Positions 1 through 9,358 of a stretch of 64,000 nt of DNA are shown piece after piece. The position numbers were made by a program, and so were the translations under genes. This DNA comes from Lodderomyces elongisporus. Lineage: Eukaryota > Ascomycota > Pichiomycetes > Serinales > Debaryomycetaceae. The DNA lies in NCBI RefSeq assembly GCF_030384665.1, contig NC_083675.1, positions 926,001-990,000 on the forward strand. Direction: 5' to 3'. A model generated the notes under the pieces. The model was given only the letters and a program-made list of their open reading frames with translations, ran no database searches and was not told the DNA's origin. Every line of letters starts with the position of its first letter. Position 1 is the first letter of the stretch.

Positions 1-2
1 AT

Positions 3-1508
3 TTCAACAGGAGAACCAAGAAACCAAGCAAAAACAACCAACACCAAGTCTACAATTTCCACAGTCGCGGACTCTCAAACCTCATCTTCTACACGAATGA
101 ACGAGTCCAGGCTAAGCCTGTAAAATCAAAGACTACCTTATTTGGTTGGATCTGGCGAACCCTCAAGTTTCCTTTTCGTTTTTGCTTTTCAACGCTTTTG
201 CGTTATTTACGAATTTCTCAGTCAAATACTAAGCCAATAGGTACCATCAGTTACACAAGGTATCGCCTTCGTAATTTGGACTTTACAACTAGGGAAACAC
301 TTCTTAAAACCCTCATTCCACAGATACGGTATGTCCAATTTAATGCCGCTCATCTTTATCAAGCTATTGTCGACGCAGGCAACCGTGCCGACTGGTCAGA
401 ATTAGCTGAATTTCGCTCTGCTCGCTCAAAAATTACACGCAGAAAACATTTATGGAGCTTCTTAAGTTTCATGTTACGTTGGAACGTACCAGACACGGTG
501 TACGACAAATACTGCCAACGCTCATATGACAAAGCTCTTACTTTAACAACTCCGGTTAAAACTTATCATGAGTTGCTCCAACTCCTTCGCGAACTTGACG
601 CCTTACCTTACTTGAGACCTAATTTTGATACGGTCATAGTACAACTCTTAAGAACCGCGTTCCTGCACAAACCAATCCATAAAGTTATCAAACAAATCCA
701 CAAAGAAACCACATCTTATTGGGATTTCTGTTACGTTTTCGATTCAAGCTTTTATGAATTGGTTCCACCTAACATTAAAGGTAAACCATGTCGCCGTCCT
801 CCTGTCCATCACTTTTTAAGGAATGGTTTACCACGTTGTTATCGGGACTTACCCACCACTCCCACACCAATTGCCGCCACTGCGCTTAAACCCATTACAC
901 ATATTCCTGATACAAATCATCAACTTATCGTTAGTACTCTGGACTTAGAAACAACTCCTGACACAGCTCCAGAAACACTCAAAGACATTATTGATGAAAA
1001 CAAAGCACAGAAACTTGAAATCACATCTTCACCTGCACGTCCAGATAAGCACAGAGTCAATATCAACCGGACTGCTCCTTTTCCACCAAATCGGCCTCTT
1101 TCTAAAACCGCTATGGCCGCTGAATTAGCTATCACCAACAGCACAACGGGATTGCTGGGACTTGGTACGATGGCACTCACTACTAGTCATCGCCACAGTC
1201 CACCTTGTGTTGTCTTTAAGAAACCCGACCCCCGGGGTATCGTGTATAACTCTCGTGACATCAATTACAGACACGTTAGAGAGTATTACCGGGAATCACC
1301 GACTTTGCAGCCTTTAAGTCACGAATTATCCAGCGCTTACAATCAATTGCGCATTTACTTTGCCACATATAAATGGCCTACTACTTTTTTTGACACCAGT
1401 TGGGCATTATTCATTCCAAAAAATTGTCCATTGAAATTACATACATTATCAAATTTTTTTTCAGTGGGGTGCGGAGAGGGTACCGCCTTATCACAAGGCA
1501 CCTTTTAA
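3..1508 (+). CDS. Partial retroelement-associated ORF, 3' part
   Basis: The frame is open from the left edge to TAA at 1506-1508, giving about 501 codons with the start outside the window. I do not recognise the protein. It is basic and rich in Thr, Pro and His in its middle, with an aromatic basic stretch near residues 45-65. I see no zinc knuckle, no aspartic protease DTG motif, no reverse-transcriptase YxDD and no integrase D,D-35-E pattern. What ties it to a retroelement is position: it ends 128 bp before a purine tract and an LTR-like sequence. It could be the last ORF of a Ty3/gypsy-like element, a non-autonomous gag-like ORF, or a host gene beside a solo LTR. An out-of-window start means length and reading-frame context cannot be judged. 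Confidence 0.55.
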   Translation, partial: FNRRTKKPSKNNQHQVYNFHSRGLSNLIFYTNERVQAKPVKSKTTLFGWIWRTLKFPFRFCFSTLLRYLRISQSNTKPIGTISYTRYRLRNLDFTTRETLLKTLIPQIRYVQFNAAHLYQAIVDAGNRADWSELAEFRSARSKITRRKHLWSFLSFMLRWNVPDTVYDKYCQRSYDKALTLTTPVKTYHELLQLLRELDALPYLRPNFDTVIVQLLRTAFLHKPIHKVIKQIHKETTSYWDFCYVFDSSFYELVPPNIKGKPCRRPPVHHFLRNGLPRCYRDLPTTPTPIAATALKPITHIPDTNHQLIVSTLDLETTPDTAPETLKDIIDENKAQKLEITSSPARPDKHRVNINRTAPFPPNRPLSKTAMAAELAITNSTTGLLGLGTMALTTSHRHSPPCVVFKKPDPRGIVYNSRDINYRHVREYYRESPTLQPLSHELSSAYNQLRIYFATYKWPTTFFDTSWALFIPKNCPLKLHTLSNFFSVGCGEGTALSQGTF

Positions 1509-1636
1509 CGAACAGCCCCCAATTTTAAGTCCTGGGCTACACCCAAATTTATAACTTACTTATGCTGGCGAAAAGTCCATGCCTTCCCTTGTGGCAACCA
1601 AGGACCGTCATTTAGTAACTCCTCCTCAAGCAACCT

Positions 1637-1644
1637 AGGGGGGA
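1637..1644 (+). other. Candidate polypurine tract (plus-strand primer) of LTR element
   Basis: AGGGGGGA lies directly before the TGTCA that opens the proposed LTR. A purine run abutting the 5' TG of the 3' LTR is the standard arrangement for priming plus-strand synthesis in LTR retrotransposons. Confidence 0.5.
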
Positions 1645-2074
1645 TGTCACATACAGGGCATCTACGAGGTGATTAAGCTCGCTACCAACCCATAGGTAGC
1701 TCCTTTACTAACCTCTTGTAGAACACCTGAAGGACCGTACCATCTTGTCATCCCGAGTTTATCCGCCTCTGGGCATCAGACTAGCGATCTGCATATACGC
1801 TAGCCAATTAGAGAGCCGGTACTTTCCCGAGATAGACATTGTGCTACGTCTTCTGAGGTTGTTGAGAAGAGCTTAAATAGCCACCAAGATCCCAGTTAGA
1901 TAGACCTCCTCGATATATACTTCTAGAGGACAACTTTAGAGTAGATAGCTTTAGATCAACTAACTCTCAGTATAATAACGTTCTAATGTTATATCTTTAG
2001 TTCACACACAAAACTAAGTAATATCACTATTACTGTTCAGACATAAGCATACCGAACACTACTTATCTCTGACA
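1645..2074 (+). mobile_element. Candidate 3' LTR (about 430 bp), gypsy-like ends
   Basis: The segment begins TGTCA and ends TGACA, a 5 bp perfect inverted terminal repeat with the canonical TG...CA ends. It follows a purine tract and an ORF, as a 3' LTR should. It contains TATA-like sequence near 1871-1878 and 1912-1919. Its base composition is less AT-rich than the poly-T DNA that starts near 2130. The right boundary is inferred from the inverted repeat only, because the 5' LTR is not in the window for comparison. Confidence 0.5.
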
Positions 2075-2829
2075 ATATAATAATGGATAGGAATCGCTTA
2101 TGTAAGCAATATACCAATTTGTTAGTAATCATCCTTTTCTTCTTCTTTCTTCCTTTCTCTTTCTTCCTTCCCCTCTCCCCCCTCCCCCACCTCCAAAATG
2201 TTTACCAAAAAAAAAAAAAAAGATTTTTTTTCGTTTCCATTTTTTGTACCTTGTAAAAAGTTTCCTTTTTAGGAAATACACGGAGATCAGGGTCATCTCC
2301 CAATACGGAATAAATATATAAGTATACATGTATATATAAGTATATATATCGAAGAAGACAATAGATCATCTCGTCTATTTATATTCCGTAAAACCAAATC
2401 AAGAAATCCATCTCCACTTTCGAGTCGTTCTTCTTCTTTTTCTTTCAAGTTATTCTAATTTTTTGATTTCAATATTTTTGCAAGAAGGACTTCACAACTT
2501 TACTTTCCTATGCATTTATAAATAGTCACATATTCCTCTTTCTTCTTTCTTTTCTTGTTTTTTTTTTTTTGGATCACGAAGAAACAACAACTACAATACC
2601 ATATCCTTCCTACCACCCCATCATCTTACTTCTAAACTACATTAAAAACAACCAGTTCAATACTACTTTCATACTACTTTATTACGCTTATTTCTTTCTT
2701 TTTTTTTTTTTTAAAAAACTAAAAAAACAGTTTATTCAATACTTTATTCTTGATATTTATACCCACACATATACCCCTTTACATCCCTTTGCATACCCTT
2801 TACATAACTACAAACCCTACATAGAAAAA
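2075..2829. promoter_or_regulatory. Intergenic region and probable promoter of the wall protein gene
   Basis: No gene is seen. The stretch holds pyrimidine-rich tracts (2131-2200), a run of A, TATATATA-type sequence near 2310-2350, and poly-T runs before the coding start. An open frame through 2569-2829 has no ATG start of its own and is taken as leader sequence. Confidence 0.4.
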
Positions 2830-3456
2830 ATGAAATTCACAACGACCCAGATCACATCTTTATGCCTTCTATTAGCAACGTCTGTGCATGCAGCTGGCGA
2901 GCAAGAAGTTGCATTCCTCACAGCTTTAGTAGGAGACTACCAGAGTCACAGAACTGAATATATCAAATATTTTGCCACGGCAACTGGAATTCCAGGTGCA
3001 TTATCGACTTTGGCCACACAAGTCTTGACATATACGGATGATTCCTATACGACATTATTGAACGGAAACAATGCCGTTAATGTCGGGGAATTGGAGAGTT
3101 ATGCCACAAACATCCCATGGTACACGAGGATAGAGGCCGCTGCAGGTGACAGCGGCAGTGGCTCAAACTCAGGGTCAGGATCAGGATCAGGGTCAGGGTC
3201 AGGGTCAGGGTCAGGGTCAGGATCGGATTCAAGTTCGGGCTCTAGCAGTGATACAGAAGCAACCACAACCACATCGAATGGTGCATCAATCGAAGCTCCC
3301 ACATTGACCAGATCCAGCACAAGCTATTCCCCACCGCCAACAGGTGACGCTGCAACCACAGTAACAAGACAAGCTCCTGTAAGTACTGATGGTGTAGCAA
3401 ATGTAATAGCACCCATTGGTGCTGCAGTGGGTGCAATGGCATTTGCATTACTTTAA
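2830..3456 (+). CDS. TIP1/SRP1-family GPI-anchored cell wall mannoprotein
   Basis: This 208-residue protein starts at the ATG in AAAAAATGAAA. Residues 1-21 form a signal peptide ending VHA. Residues about 25-98 match the SRP1/TIP1 domain of S. cerevisiae Tip1, Tir and Dan proteins, with the hallmark VLTYTDDSYTTL and a following IPWYTRIE segment. Next comes a Ser-Gly repeat (about 112-137) encoded by a 6 bp repeat, a Thr/Ser-rich stalk for O-mannosylation, and a hydrophobic tail ending AAVGAMAFALL that fits GPI attachment. It should be secreted, anchored by GPI and moved to the wall glucan. In S. cerevisiae the family responds to cold and low oxygen; that is not evident here. The gene converges on the Vps38-like gene, with 198 bp between the stops. 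Confidence 0.8.
   Translation: MKFTTTQITSLCLLLATSVHAAGEQEVAFLTALVGDYQSHRTEYIKYFATATGIPGALSTLATQVLTYTDDSYTTLLNGNNAVNVGELESYATNIPWYTRIEAAAGDSGSGSNSGSGSGSGSGSGSGSGSGSDSSSGSSSDTEATTTTSNGASIEAPTLTRSSTSYSPPPTGDAATTVTRQAPVSTDGVANVIAPIGAAVGAMAFALL
3163..3240 (+). repeat. Hexanucleotide tandem repeat encoding (Ser-Gly)n
   Basis: About ten units of TCAGGG/TCAGGA run in frame through the stalk of the wall protein, with a few degenerate units at both ends. Because the unit is 6 bp, length changes keep the reading frame. Confidence 0.8.
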
Positions 3457-3654
3457 TTTAATAAATAAACAATTGTTTAGAGGAACAAACCAAACAAAGA
3501 ATAGATAGAATTTAATTTACAACTTCATTTTTAGGTGTATAATCCTTTCTGTCTTTCTGTTCTTTTCCTTTTTTTTTTTCATTTTTTTTCTTTCTTTTCG
3601 ATTCATTATTTTTCATGGTTTTACTTTGTTTCACTTTGCTTTATTCCGTTTAGT

Positions 3655-5517
3655 TTATACAGTCATTAACAACTCTAGATACGTCAAACTCCATAAAAGA
3701 TCATCCAGACTTTCAACAGGTACAGAGTTGATATCTGCATTGTAAATATCTTCTTTTGTATAACTAATGAGCTGCCTGATATTTCTGCTTAGTAAACTTA
3801 GTGCATACTCAAACTCCTGATTCATGATGATAGATCCCTGAGTAGTCAATATGTTTTCGTTATTCACATCTTTCAGATCATAAAACAACGGAAAACCAAA
3901 TGTTTCTTGACATTGAAATTTACCGTTTGCAAGGTTCTTGACATTTGGCCGTTTCCCAAGAATAGGGTAAGTGTTGACATCTTCAACAATATAAGATACA
4001 TTACCCATCAAGACCATTTTGTAAGTCAAAGAAACTGAACAAATCTTTGCCAAAATAATCAATACTTGTGCAATTAAACCTAAGCTGGCATTGATTTGTG
4101 AGATATTGAACTCATGTAACTGTACAGTTGTGTCAAAGTGTGGTCCATAATAAACGTTTTTCAAAGAGAGTTGGTTGTAATAACAAACTTCTTTTAATGC
4201 CTTGAAACTCTGTGGAAACTCAAATCCCATGATGGAAAAAAGCGACGTACAGGAAACTTGTTTGATTGGGATGATCTCATTAATGAGAAGTACGTATTTC
4301 TTTAAAATGTGCCTAATCTCTTCTTTTGTTTCATAAATTCTCTCTATTGAAAGAGAGAGACTATTGTCGAGTAGTTCCAGTTTCTGTTTCAAATCGGTTT
4401 CAACTTTTCCAAAGTTGGCAAGTATGCTTTTCGATTCGTCAATCTGCAGGTTCAATTTCACAATTTTTCTCTTGGAATGGTCTATTGCTTTTTGGCAATT
4501 TTCCAAATCCATGTCTAGAGATACACATTTGTGCTTTAATTTTATTATTAGGTTGGGTAAATTATTGATAGTTTCCACATTATGTGCTTCGACATATCGT
4601 CGAATTTGCCTTTTTAGCTTAGTATTCAGTACCTCGAGCTCCTTTACTGAATTGGTCAAATTGTTGATTGTACGCACTTGATCAAATGTATATGAAGGAA
4701 TGGGATTTTGATATAGTTTGTATTGGTTACTGGAAAAATTCCGTTGAGAATGGCTCTTTTGCTCTTTTACCAGGTCTTTTACCAGGTCTTTTACCAGTTT
4801 TTCCACTTTAGCTTCTATTTCATTTTCATCGTTTGTTTCACATCCAGTATCTTTTGCAATCATATTTGGGAATGTATACCAATGACCATCCAATTCAGCA
4901 CAAATTGCATTCTCCTTGAATGTAGGCACGCCTGCTTCATTTTCACCTTCTATGACCTCTATAAGACAACACAATCTCAACTTGTAAACGCAGAGCAATT
5001 GCCAGTCGTGCTCATTAAGCCACCACAATTTAATCAAGCATTTTGAAATATTAGGAGGGATACGGGGCAATTGAATCTGAAATTCAGGGTTGGCATCGCC
5101 ATAACTGATTCTTGTAACAAACAAGAGCTTATCATCTTTTGGAAGATGAACTGTGGCAAAACAAGTCAATAGTCTAAATTTAGCGAATTGAATTAAGCTT
5201 TGTGGCGATTCTCCAAAAGCATTGGAAATGGTGCAATCACCACCATCTATATTCAGCAGTAAGGTATTTGTTAAGCTTCGTCGCCTGTTGGTTGCTCGAA
5301 AAGGGCTAGCACATTTTCCCGAGTTGAAGACTTTTTGCTGCTGCTCGTGTTGTTGTTGTTGTTGATGTTGAGCACATAAATTGCGAAATTGAATGGAGCA
5401 CAATTTGCTTAGCTTCAATGATAGTGAGTGTTCATCAATGTTGTTGGTGTTACCGTGATGGTGGTGTTGATACTGTTTTCGCAGTGTTACACCATTACTT
5501 TTCAGTTCAATTCCCAT
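3655..5517 (-). CDS. VPS38: Vps38/UVRAG-like subunit of PI3-kinase complex II
   Basis: This 620-residue protein has an N-terminal low-complexity part (His and Gln runs, residues 17-65), a globular region to about 230, a long coiled coil at about 276-405, and a C-terminal domain. The C-terminal domain carries the UVRAG/Vps38 pattern: a segment starting SLGLIAQVLIILAKICS, then a FPLFYD motif, then FEYALSLLSRNIRQLI. Vps38 works with Vps34, Vps15 and Vps30 on endosomes to make PI3P for vacuolar protein sorting. The start is the first ATG after upstream stops. A 12 bp repeat at 4768-4799 encodes K-D-x-V repeats whose x is CTG, so Ser here rather than Leu. Atg14 is the main alternative in this superfamily, but the C-terminal pattern favours Vps38. 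Confidence 0.6.
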   Translation of the reverse strand: MGIELKSNGVTLRKQYQHHHHGNTNNIDEHSLSLKLSKLCSIQFRNLCAQHQQQQQHEQQQKVFNSGKCASPFRATNRRRSLTNTLLLNIDGGDCTISNAFGESPQSLIQFAKFRLLTCFATVHLPKDDKLLFVTRISYGDANPEFQIQLPRIPPNISKCLIKLWWLNEHDWQLLCVYKLRLCCLIEVIEGENEAGVPTFKENAICAELDGHWYTFPNMIAKDTGCETNDENEIEAKVEKLVKDLVKDLVKEQKSHSQRNFSSNQYKLYQNPIPSYTFDQVRTINNLTNSVKELEVLNTKLKRQIRRYVEAHNVETINNLPNLIIKLKHKCVSLDMDLENCQKAIDHSKRKIVKLNLQIDESKSILANFGKVETDLKQKLELLDNSLSLSIERIYETKEEIRHILKKYVLLINEIIPIKQVSCTSLFSIMGFEFPQSFKALKEVCYYNQLSLKNVYYGPHFDTTVQLHEFNISQINASLGLIAQVLIILAKICSVSLTYKMVLMGNVSYIVEDVNTYPILGKRPNVKNLANGKFQCQETFGFPLFYDLKDVNNENILTTQGSIIMNQEFEYALSLLSRNIRQLISYTKEDIYNADINSVPVESLDDLLWSLTYLELLMTV

Positions 5518-6086
5518 TTAGTGATAACAGTATTCTATGGACCATATGTTTTAGCAACTGGATTTCCGATTGATCTAAATTGATGAAGCATATTGCATTG
5601 GAACTTGAAGAAGATCTCTCCTAAATCTGTATAAGTTCGTGCGGCTTCTCTGTATTCCTTTTTTTTTTTTTGCTTTTGTGAAAGTTTCAGCTCCATTCTT
5701 TGTTCAAACGAGCAGACACGACCGCTGACTTGTGCAATTTCTCAAAATCAACTGGAAAGTTGCAATTGACAATTCGTAAATAACCACCACTAGACAAAAA
5801 GGCAGAAAAATCATTGGATTTAAGGAAAAAAAAATATATATATATATATTACATACGTATAGCGTGGTATGATTACTACCAAACAACCTCACAAGTGGTT
5901 CCAATAAAAAGTTACTGTTAGGGTTTTATTTTTTATTTTTTTTGGTTCTTTTTTTTTTTTTCCTTCGTATTTCAATTTTTTGCTACATTATTTTCCCTTT
6001 AGTTTGTGGAACTTTATAGTTATCGATTGAAAGATTGATCCAATCACTGGAAACGACAAGTGCTTTTCAACACAGTGAAATTAACA
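5518..6086. promoter_or_regulatory. Divergent intergenic region between VPS38-like gene and 6087 gene
   Basis: No gene is seen. It contains poly-T runs near 5659-5670 and 5932-5960 and an alternating TA tract at about 5834-5850. It must hold promoters for both divergent genes. Confidence 0.4.
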
Positions 6087-8849
6087 ATGACAGAAAGGAA
6101 GAGGTTTCCAAAGCTATCTTCGATTTTCAGTCATACACACGATGTACCGATTGAGAAGAAGCTGCATGCACAATCACGCTCACAATCACAATCACAATCA
6201 CTTTCTACTCCATCTCGAACAAGTGGTGGTGTTGGTGTTGGTGCTAGTGTTGGAAGCAGTAGCAACAGAAGCAACAGCCACAACATCAACAACACCAACA
6301 ATACCAATACTAATATCAAAAATAACAGCAGCAGTGGTATAACTTCGACAAAACTCAACCACCAGCTGCCGCTGCATAATCTTTATCATCATCCTGGACC
6401 ATCATCACTGGCAACGAGACCACTCAGCAAACCGCAACTAAGCAATGTTCCATCGAACACCCAGCTACGTAATCAAAACATTGATTCCGTGAGAACTTTA
6501 AATCAACAACAGTCACTGGGCAATTCACGGATGGAAATACCTTTACGAGCACCTTCGCAAGAACCTTCACAAGTACACAGTTCAGCTTTTAATCCACAGA
6601 TTCCAAATGTTTCCCAAACATCGCAGTACCAAGGATTTAACAACCATTACCAAAACAGCAGCAGTAACGATAACAGCAACAGCAGCTTGAATACAACACC
6701 GTTGCGAGTTCGAAATGCAGAATTTAGCACCCGCACCGACCCGTATGGAAAAAGCGAAAGAGTTGCGTCAAATCACGATACCAACCATCTTACTCCAATA
6801 CTGACCGCAAATACAACCATGACGAGTCCAACATCAAACAGACTACGCCGGAAACCACCAAGTGATTTAGAGGAATTTAATTTTCTCACCAAATCACTAT
6901 CTCCATCTTCAAAGTTGAGTGATGGCACCTCAATACCAGAAAGTTCTAAGCATACGAGCCAAGGCACGCGTTCGGAGGTTAATGAGACTACATTGACTGA
7001 TTTGGAAAATGAAATAGACAATTTCTTGCAGCTAGAGAGCTCCAACACAGATGGCAGTAGTGTATATGCACACAGTGATAGGCGTAGCTCAGAGCTTCCT
7101 TCATTAAATGGCCACGAATCTGAACATGCACAGAAAGTCGCCGACCCGTTTAATAATTTTATGGGCGGAGGAAGAGACTACGGGGCTTTAGAAACTGCAC
7201 CATTGAATTACCAACGAACTTCAGCTGGTGCTTCAGTTCCAGGACTGGCATCTGGAAAAGCATCCGGAATTGCGGCATCATCTACACCATATCCATTGAC
7301 ATCGTTTTTGGACACTTATTCTGAGAGTGTAACACCAACAGATTCGGTTGAGAACTCTCCACAAATGCTTCAGAGATATAGGTTGGAGAGTCCCGAACAA
7401 AATCATAGCAGAACTGAAGCCGCTTTTAGATCACAAGCCAATGTGACGAATGCATCTAATGCTGTAAATGATTCTTCATCATCTTCAAAATCCTCAATGT
7501 CATTGCTGTCGCCAACAAAAATAATGCGTTCTCAAGAGGTACCCTCTTCAACTTCCATGATACCGCAAACGAGCTCACAGACAATACCCGCCTTACCTAT
7601 CCAACCTACGCGTTCTTCATATTCAAGGACATCGTCATCATCAAGAACGCAGCAATCAAATAGGGCATCATCATTGATTCAAGCAAACCAAAGCTTACCT
7701 CCAGCTGAAAGAACAACGAGTTTACAATCAACCGTTCCTTCCCTTTATCAATCTTCAGAGAGCTTGGTACAATACCCATTTAATAATACTAGAACAAACT
7801 CTATAGGACGACAAACGTCGCAAACCGCGTTCCATCGTGCATCGAGCTCGCTTGGTTCCATCCGAAGTGCAAACTCTTATAGAAATGTTAATCTTGCTCA
7901 ATTGAAACGCACCATTAGTTTGAAACCAGGCGAGGGGGAACGGTCAAACTATGTTTTAACAATTAGACGCAGTGGGGGAACTGCATTTAACGAAGCTGGT
8001 CCTTCGAAATGGAAGTTACCTGTAGGTATACTACCTATTGATAAAGCAGCTACAAAGGAAAATTCGAACGGAAAGTATAAGAAACTTGCTGGCAATTCCA
8101 GCATCACTCGTAAAAAGTCAAGCGGAGTTGAATTAAAACATGGTCATTTAAAGCCAAGATTATTGGCAACCGAGATCGATGAAGGTGATAATTCCACTTC
8201 GCTAAGTGTTCCGAAACCACCTGCACCTACATTCAATAGCTCGTCTGCGAATACGTTGAAGAATGTTTCGTCGCACACATCTCTGAGTGCCAAAGCTTCG
8301 CGTGGAAATTCACTAAAGAGAACAACAACAGATGTATCACTTTTGACTGGAGACACGCAAAGCTTAGCAAGCACAAAGTCTAGTAGCACCAAGGGACGTA
8401 CTGAAACCAGCCTCAAACGATCGGATTCTGCTGCCTCAAGTAGCTCCTCGGGAAGTTTAAGTAATAGAATTACAGGATACTATCAACACAGGGCTTACAA
8501 GTACGGAGATGATTATGACGATGACGACGATGATGACAACGACGACAATGATGATTATGATGATGCTAATGAATTTGGTGTTTTTGAAGATGGGTTTGAT
8601 ATCAAGAACAACTATAATGGTAATAAAAGAAATTACAAGAACAATAAAGTGAAGAATAATGACGATGATGACGATGATAATGCGACTGAAACAATTCTAG
8701 ATGGTGAAGATCAAAAGAATGCAAGGACTGCGATGTTTGACTTTAGTAGTGATGGCCATGAGAGCAAGACTGGTCTAGGTATTAGAACAAGTGAAGAAGA
8801 GAAACCAACAAGGTTGGTACTAGCAAACCCCGATTCCGACAGTGATTAA
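6087..8849 (+). CDS. Large disordered Ser/Asn-rich protein with one conserved-looking block
   Basis: I do not recognise this 920-residue protein. The start is the first ATG in frame (an upstream GTG extension is ignored). Most of it is low complexity: Ser/Gln/Asn runs near the N-terminus, many Ser-rich segments, and Asp-rich runs near residues 810-830 and 855-870. A block at about 606-651 stands out as ordered and basic. It contains LKRTISLKPGEGERSNYVLT followed by IRRSGGTAFNEAG and SKWKLPVGILP, which looks like a conserved motif. Several CTG codons lie inside Ser-rich context, as expected if CTG is Ser. The composition resembles bud-neck, polarity or signalling scaffolds, but I cannot support a specific function. 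Confidence 0.85.
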   Translation: MTERKRFPKLSSIFSHTHDVPIEKKLHAQSRSQSQSQSLSTPSRTSGGVGVGASVGSSSNRSNSHNINNTNNTNTNIKNNSSSGITSTKLNHQLPLHNLYHHPGPSSLATRPLSKPQLSNVPSNTQLRNQNIDSVRTLNQQQSLGNSRMEIPLRAPSQEPSQVHSSAFNPQIPNVSQTSQYQGFNNHYQNSSSNDNSNSSLNTTPLRVRNAEFSTRTDPYGKSERVASNHDTNHLTPILTANTTMTSPTSNRLRRKPPSDLEEFNFLTKSLSPSSKLSDGTSIPESSKHTSQGTRSEVNETTLTDLENEIDNFLQLESSNTDGSSVYAHSDRRSSELPSLNGHESEHAQKVADPFNNFMGGGRDYGALETAPLNYQRTSAGASVPGLASGKASGIAASSTPYPLTSFLDTYSESVTPTDSVENSPQMLQRYRLESPEQNHSRTEAAFRSQANVTNASNAVNDSSSSSKSSMSLLSPTKIMRSQEVPSSTSMIPQTSSQTIPALPIQPTRSSYSRTSSSSRTQQSNRASSLIQANQSLPPAERTTSLQSTVPSLYQSSESLVQYPFNNTRTNSIGRQTSQTAFHRASSSLGSIRSANSYRNVNLAQLKRTISLKPGEGERSNYVLTIRRSGGTAFNEAGPSKWKLPVGILPIDKAATKENSNGKYKKLAGNSSITRKKSSGVELKHGHLKPRLLATEIDEGDNSTSLSVPKPPAPTFNSSSANTLKNVSSHTSLSAKASRGNSLKRTTTDVSLLTGDTQSLASTKSSSTKGRTETSLKRSDSAASSSSSGSLSNRITGYYQHRAYKYGDDYDDDDDDDNDDNDDYDDANEFGVFEDGFDIKNNYNGNKRNYKNNKVKNNDDDDDDNATETILDGEDQKNARTAMFDFSSDGHESKTGLGIRTSEEEKPTRLVLANPDSDSD

Positions 8850-9358
8850 CTACTAAATAGTACTAGCCATTAGCAAATAGTCGATAATTGATAATTGATA
8901 ATTGATAATTGATATAGTGTGTAATTGTAGAAGGATTCGAAAATAAATAATGCTACCATGTGACGACACCAACCATATTACGAAGTAATACTCATATTAT
9001 TATTTTTATTTTTATTATCATTTTTTGTGTCCTTTTTTTTTTTTTTTCCTCCGTCCACTATTTTTCTGACAACCAACACGTAAATCGAAAAATTGACAAT
9101 TTTACAATAATCAAGTATCAATACAAATCAAAGCAAAAGACAAATAAGAAGAAGAACAAAAAAGAAGAACAAAAAAAAAGGAACGAGTTAAAAAGAGGAT
9201 ATACACGCAACAACCAAGAAAACAAAACAACAGCAAATAACAAGATCCAATCCATATTTTCAACAGTTATTCTCAGTTTCTCTTATCCATAAAGTCCTTG
9301 AGCATTTACACTCGAGTTACATAGCAGCACATAAATTGCCATAACTGGAACTATAAAC
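8850..9358. promoter_or_regulatory. Intergenic region upstream of SEC26
   Basis: It contains a tandem 8 bp repeat (GATAATTG, about four copies, 8883-8917), a poly-T tract near 9033-9047 and an A/G-rich purine stretch at 9130-9200. No gene is seen; the 110-codon frame here is low-complexity Lys/Asn and Phe. Confidence 0.4.
8883..8917. repeat. Tandem repeat, 8 bp unit GATAATTG
   Basis: About four near-perfect copies of GATAATTG lie just after the stop of the 6087 gene. Confidence 0.75.

Noticed and set aside
1706..1721. TACTAAC followed by a TAG acceptor within the LTR
   Set aside because: The branch-to-acceptor distance is very short and there is no evidence for a spliced retroelement transcript. 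The pattern may be chance.
6087..8849. Identification of the disordered protein as the bud-neck protein Aim44
   Set aside because: The conserved-looking block does not match what I recall of Aim44, so no name is given.
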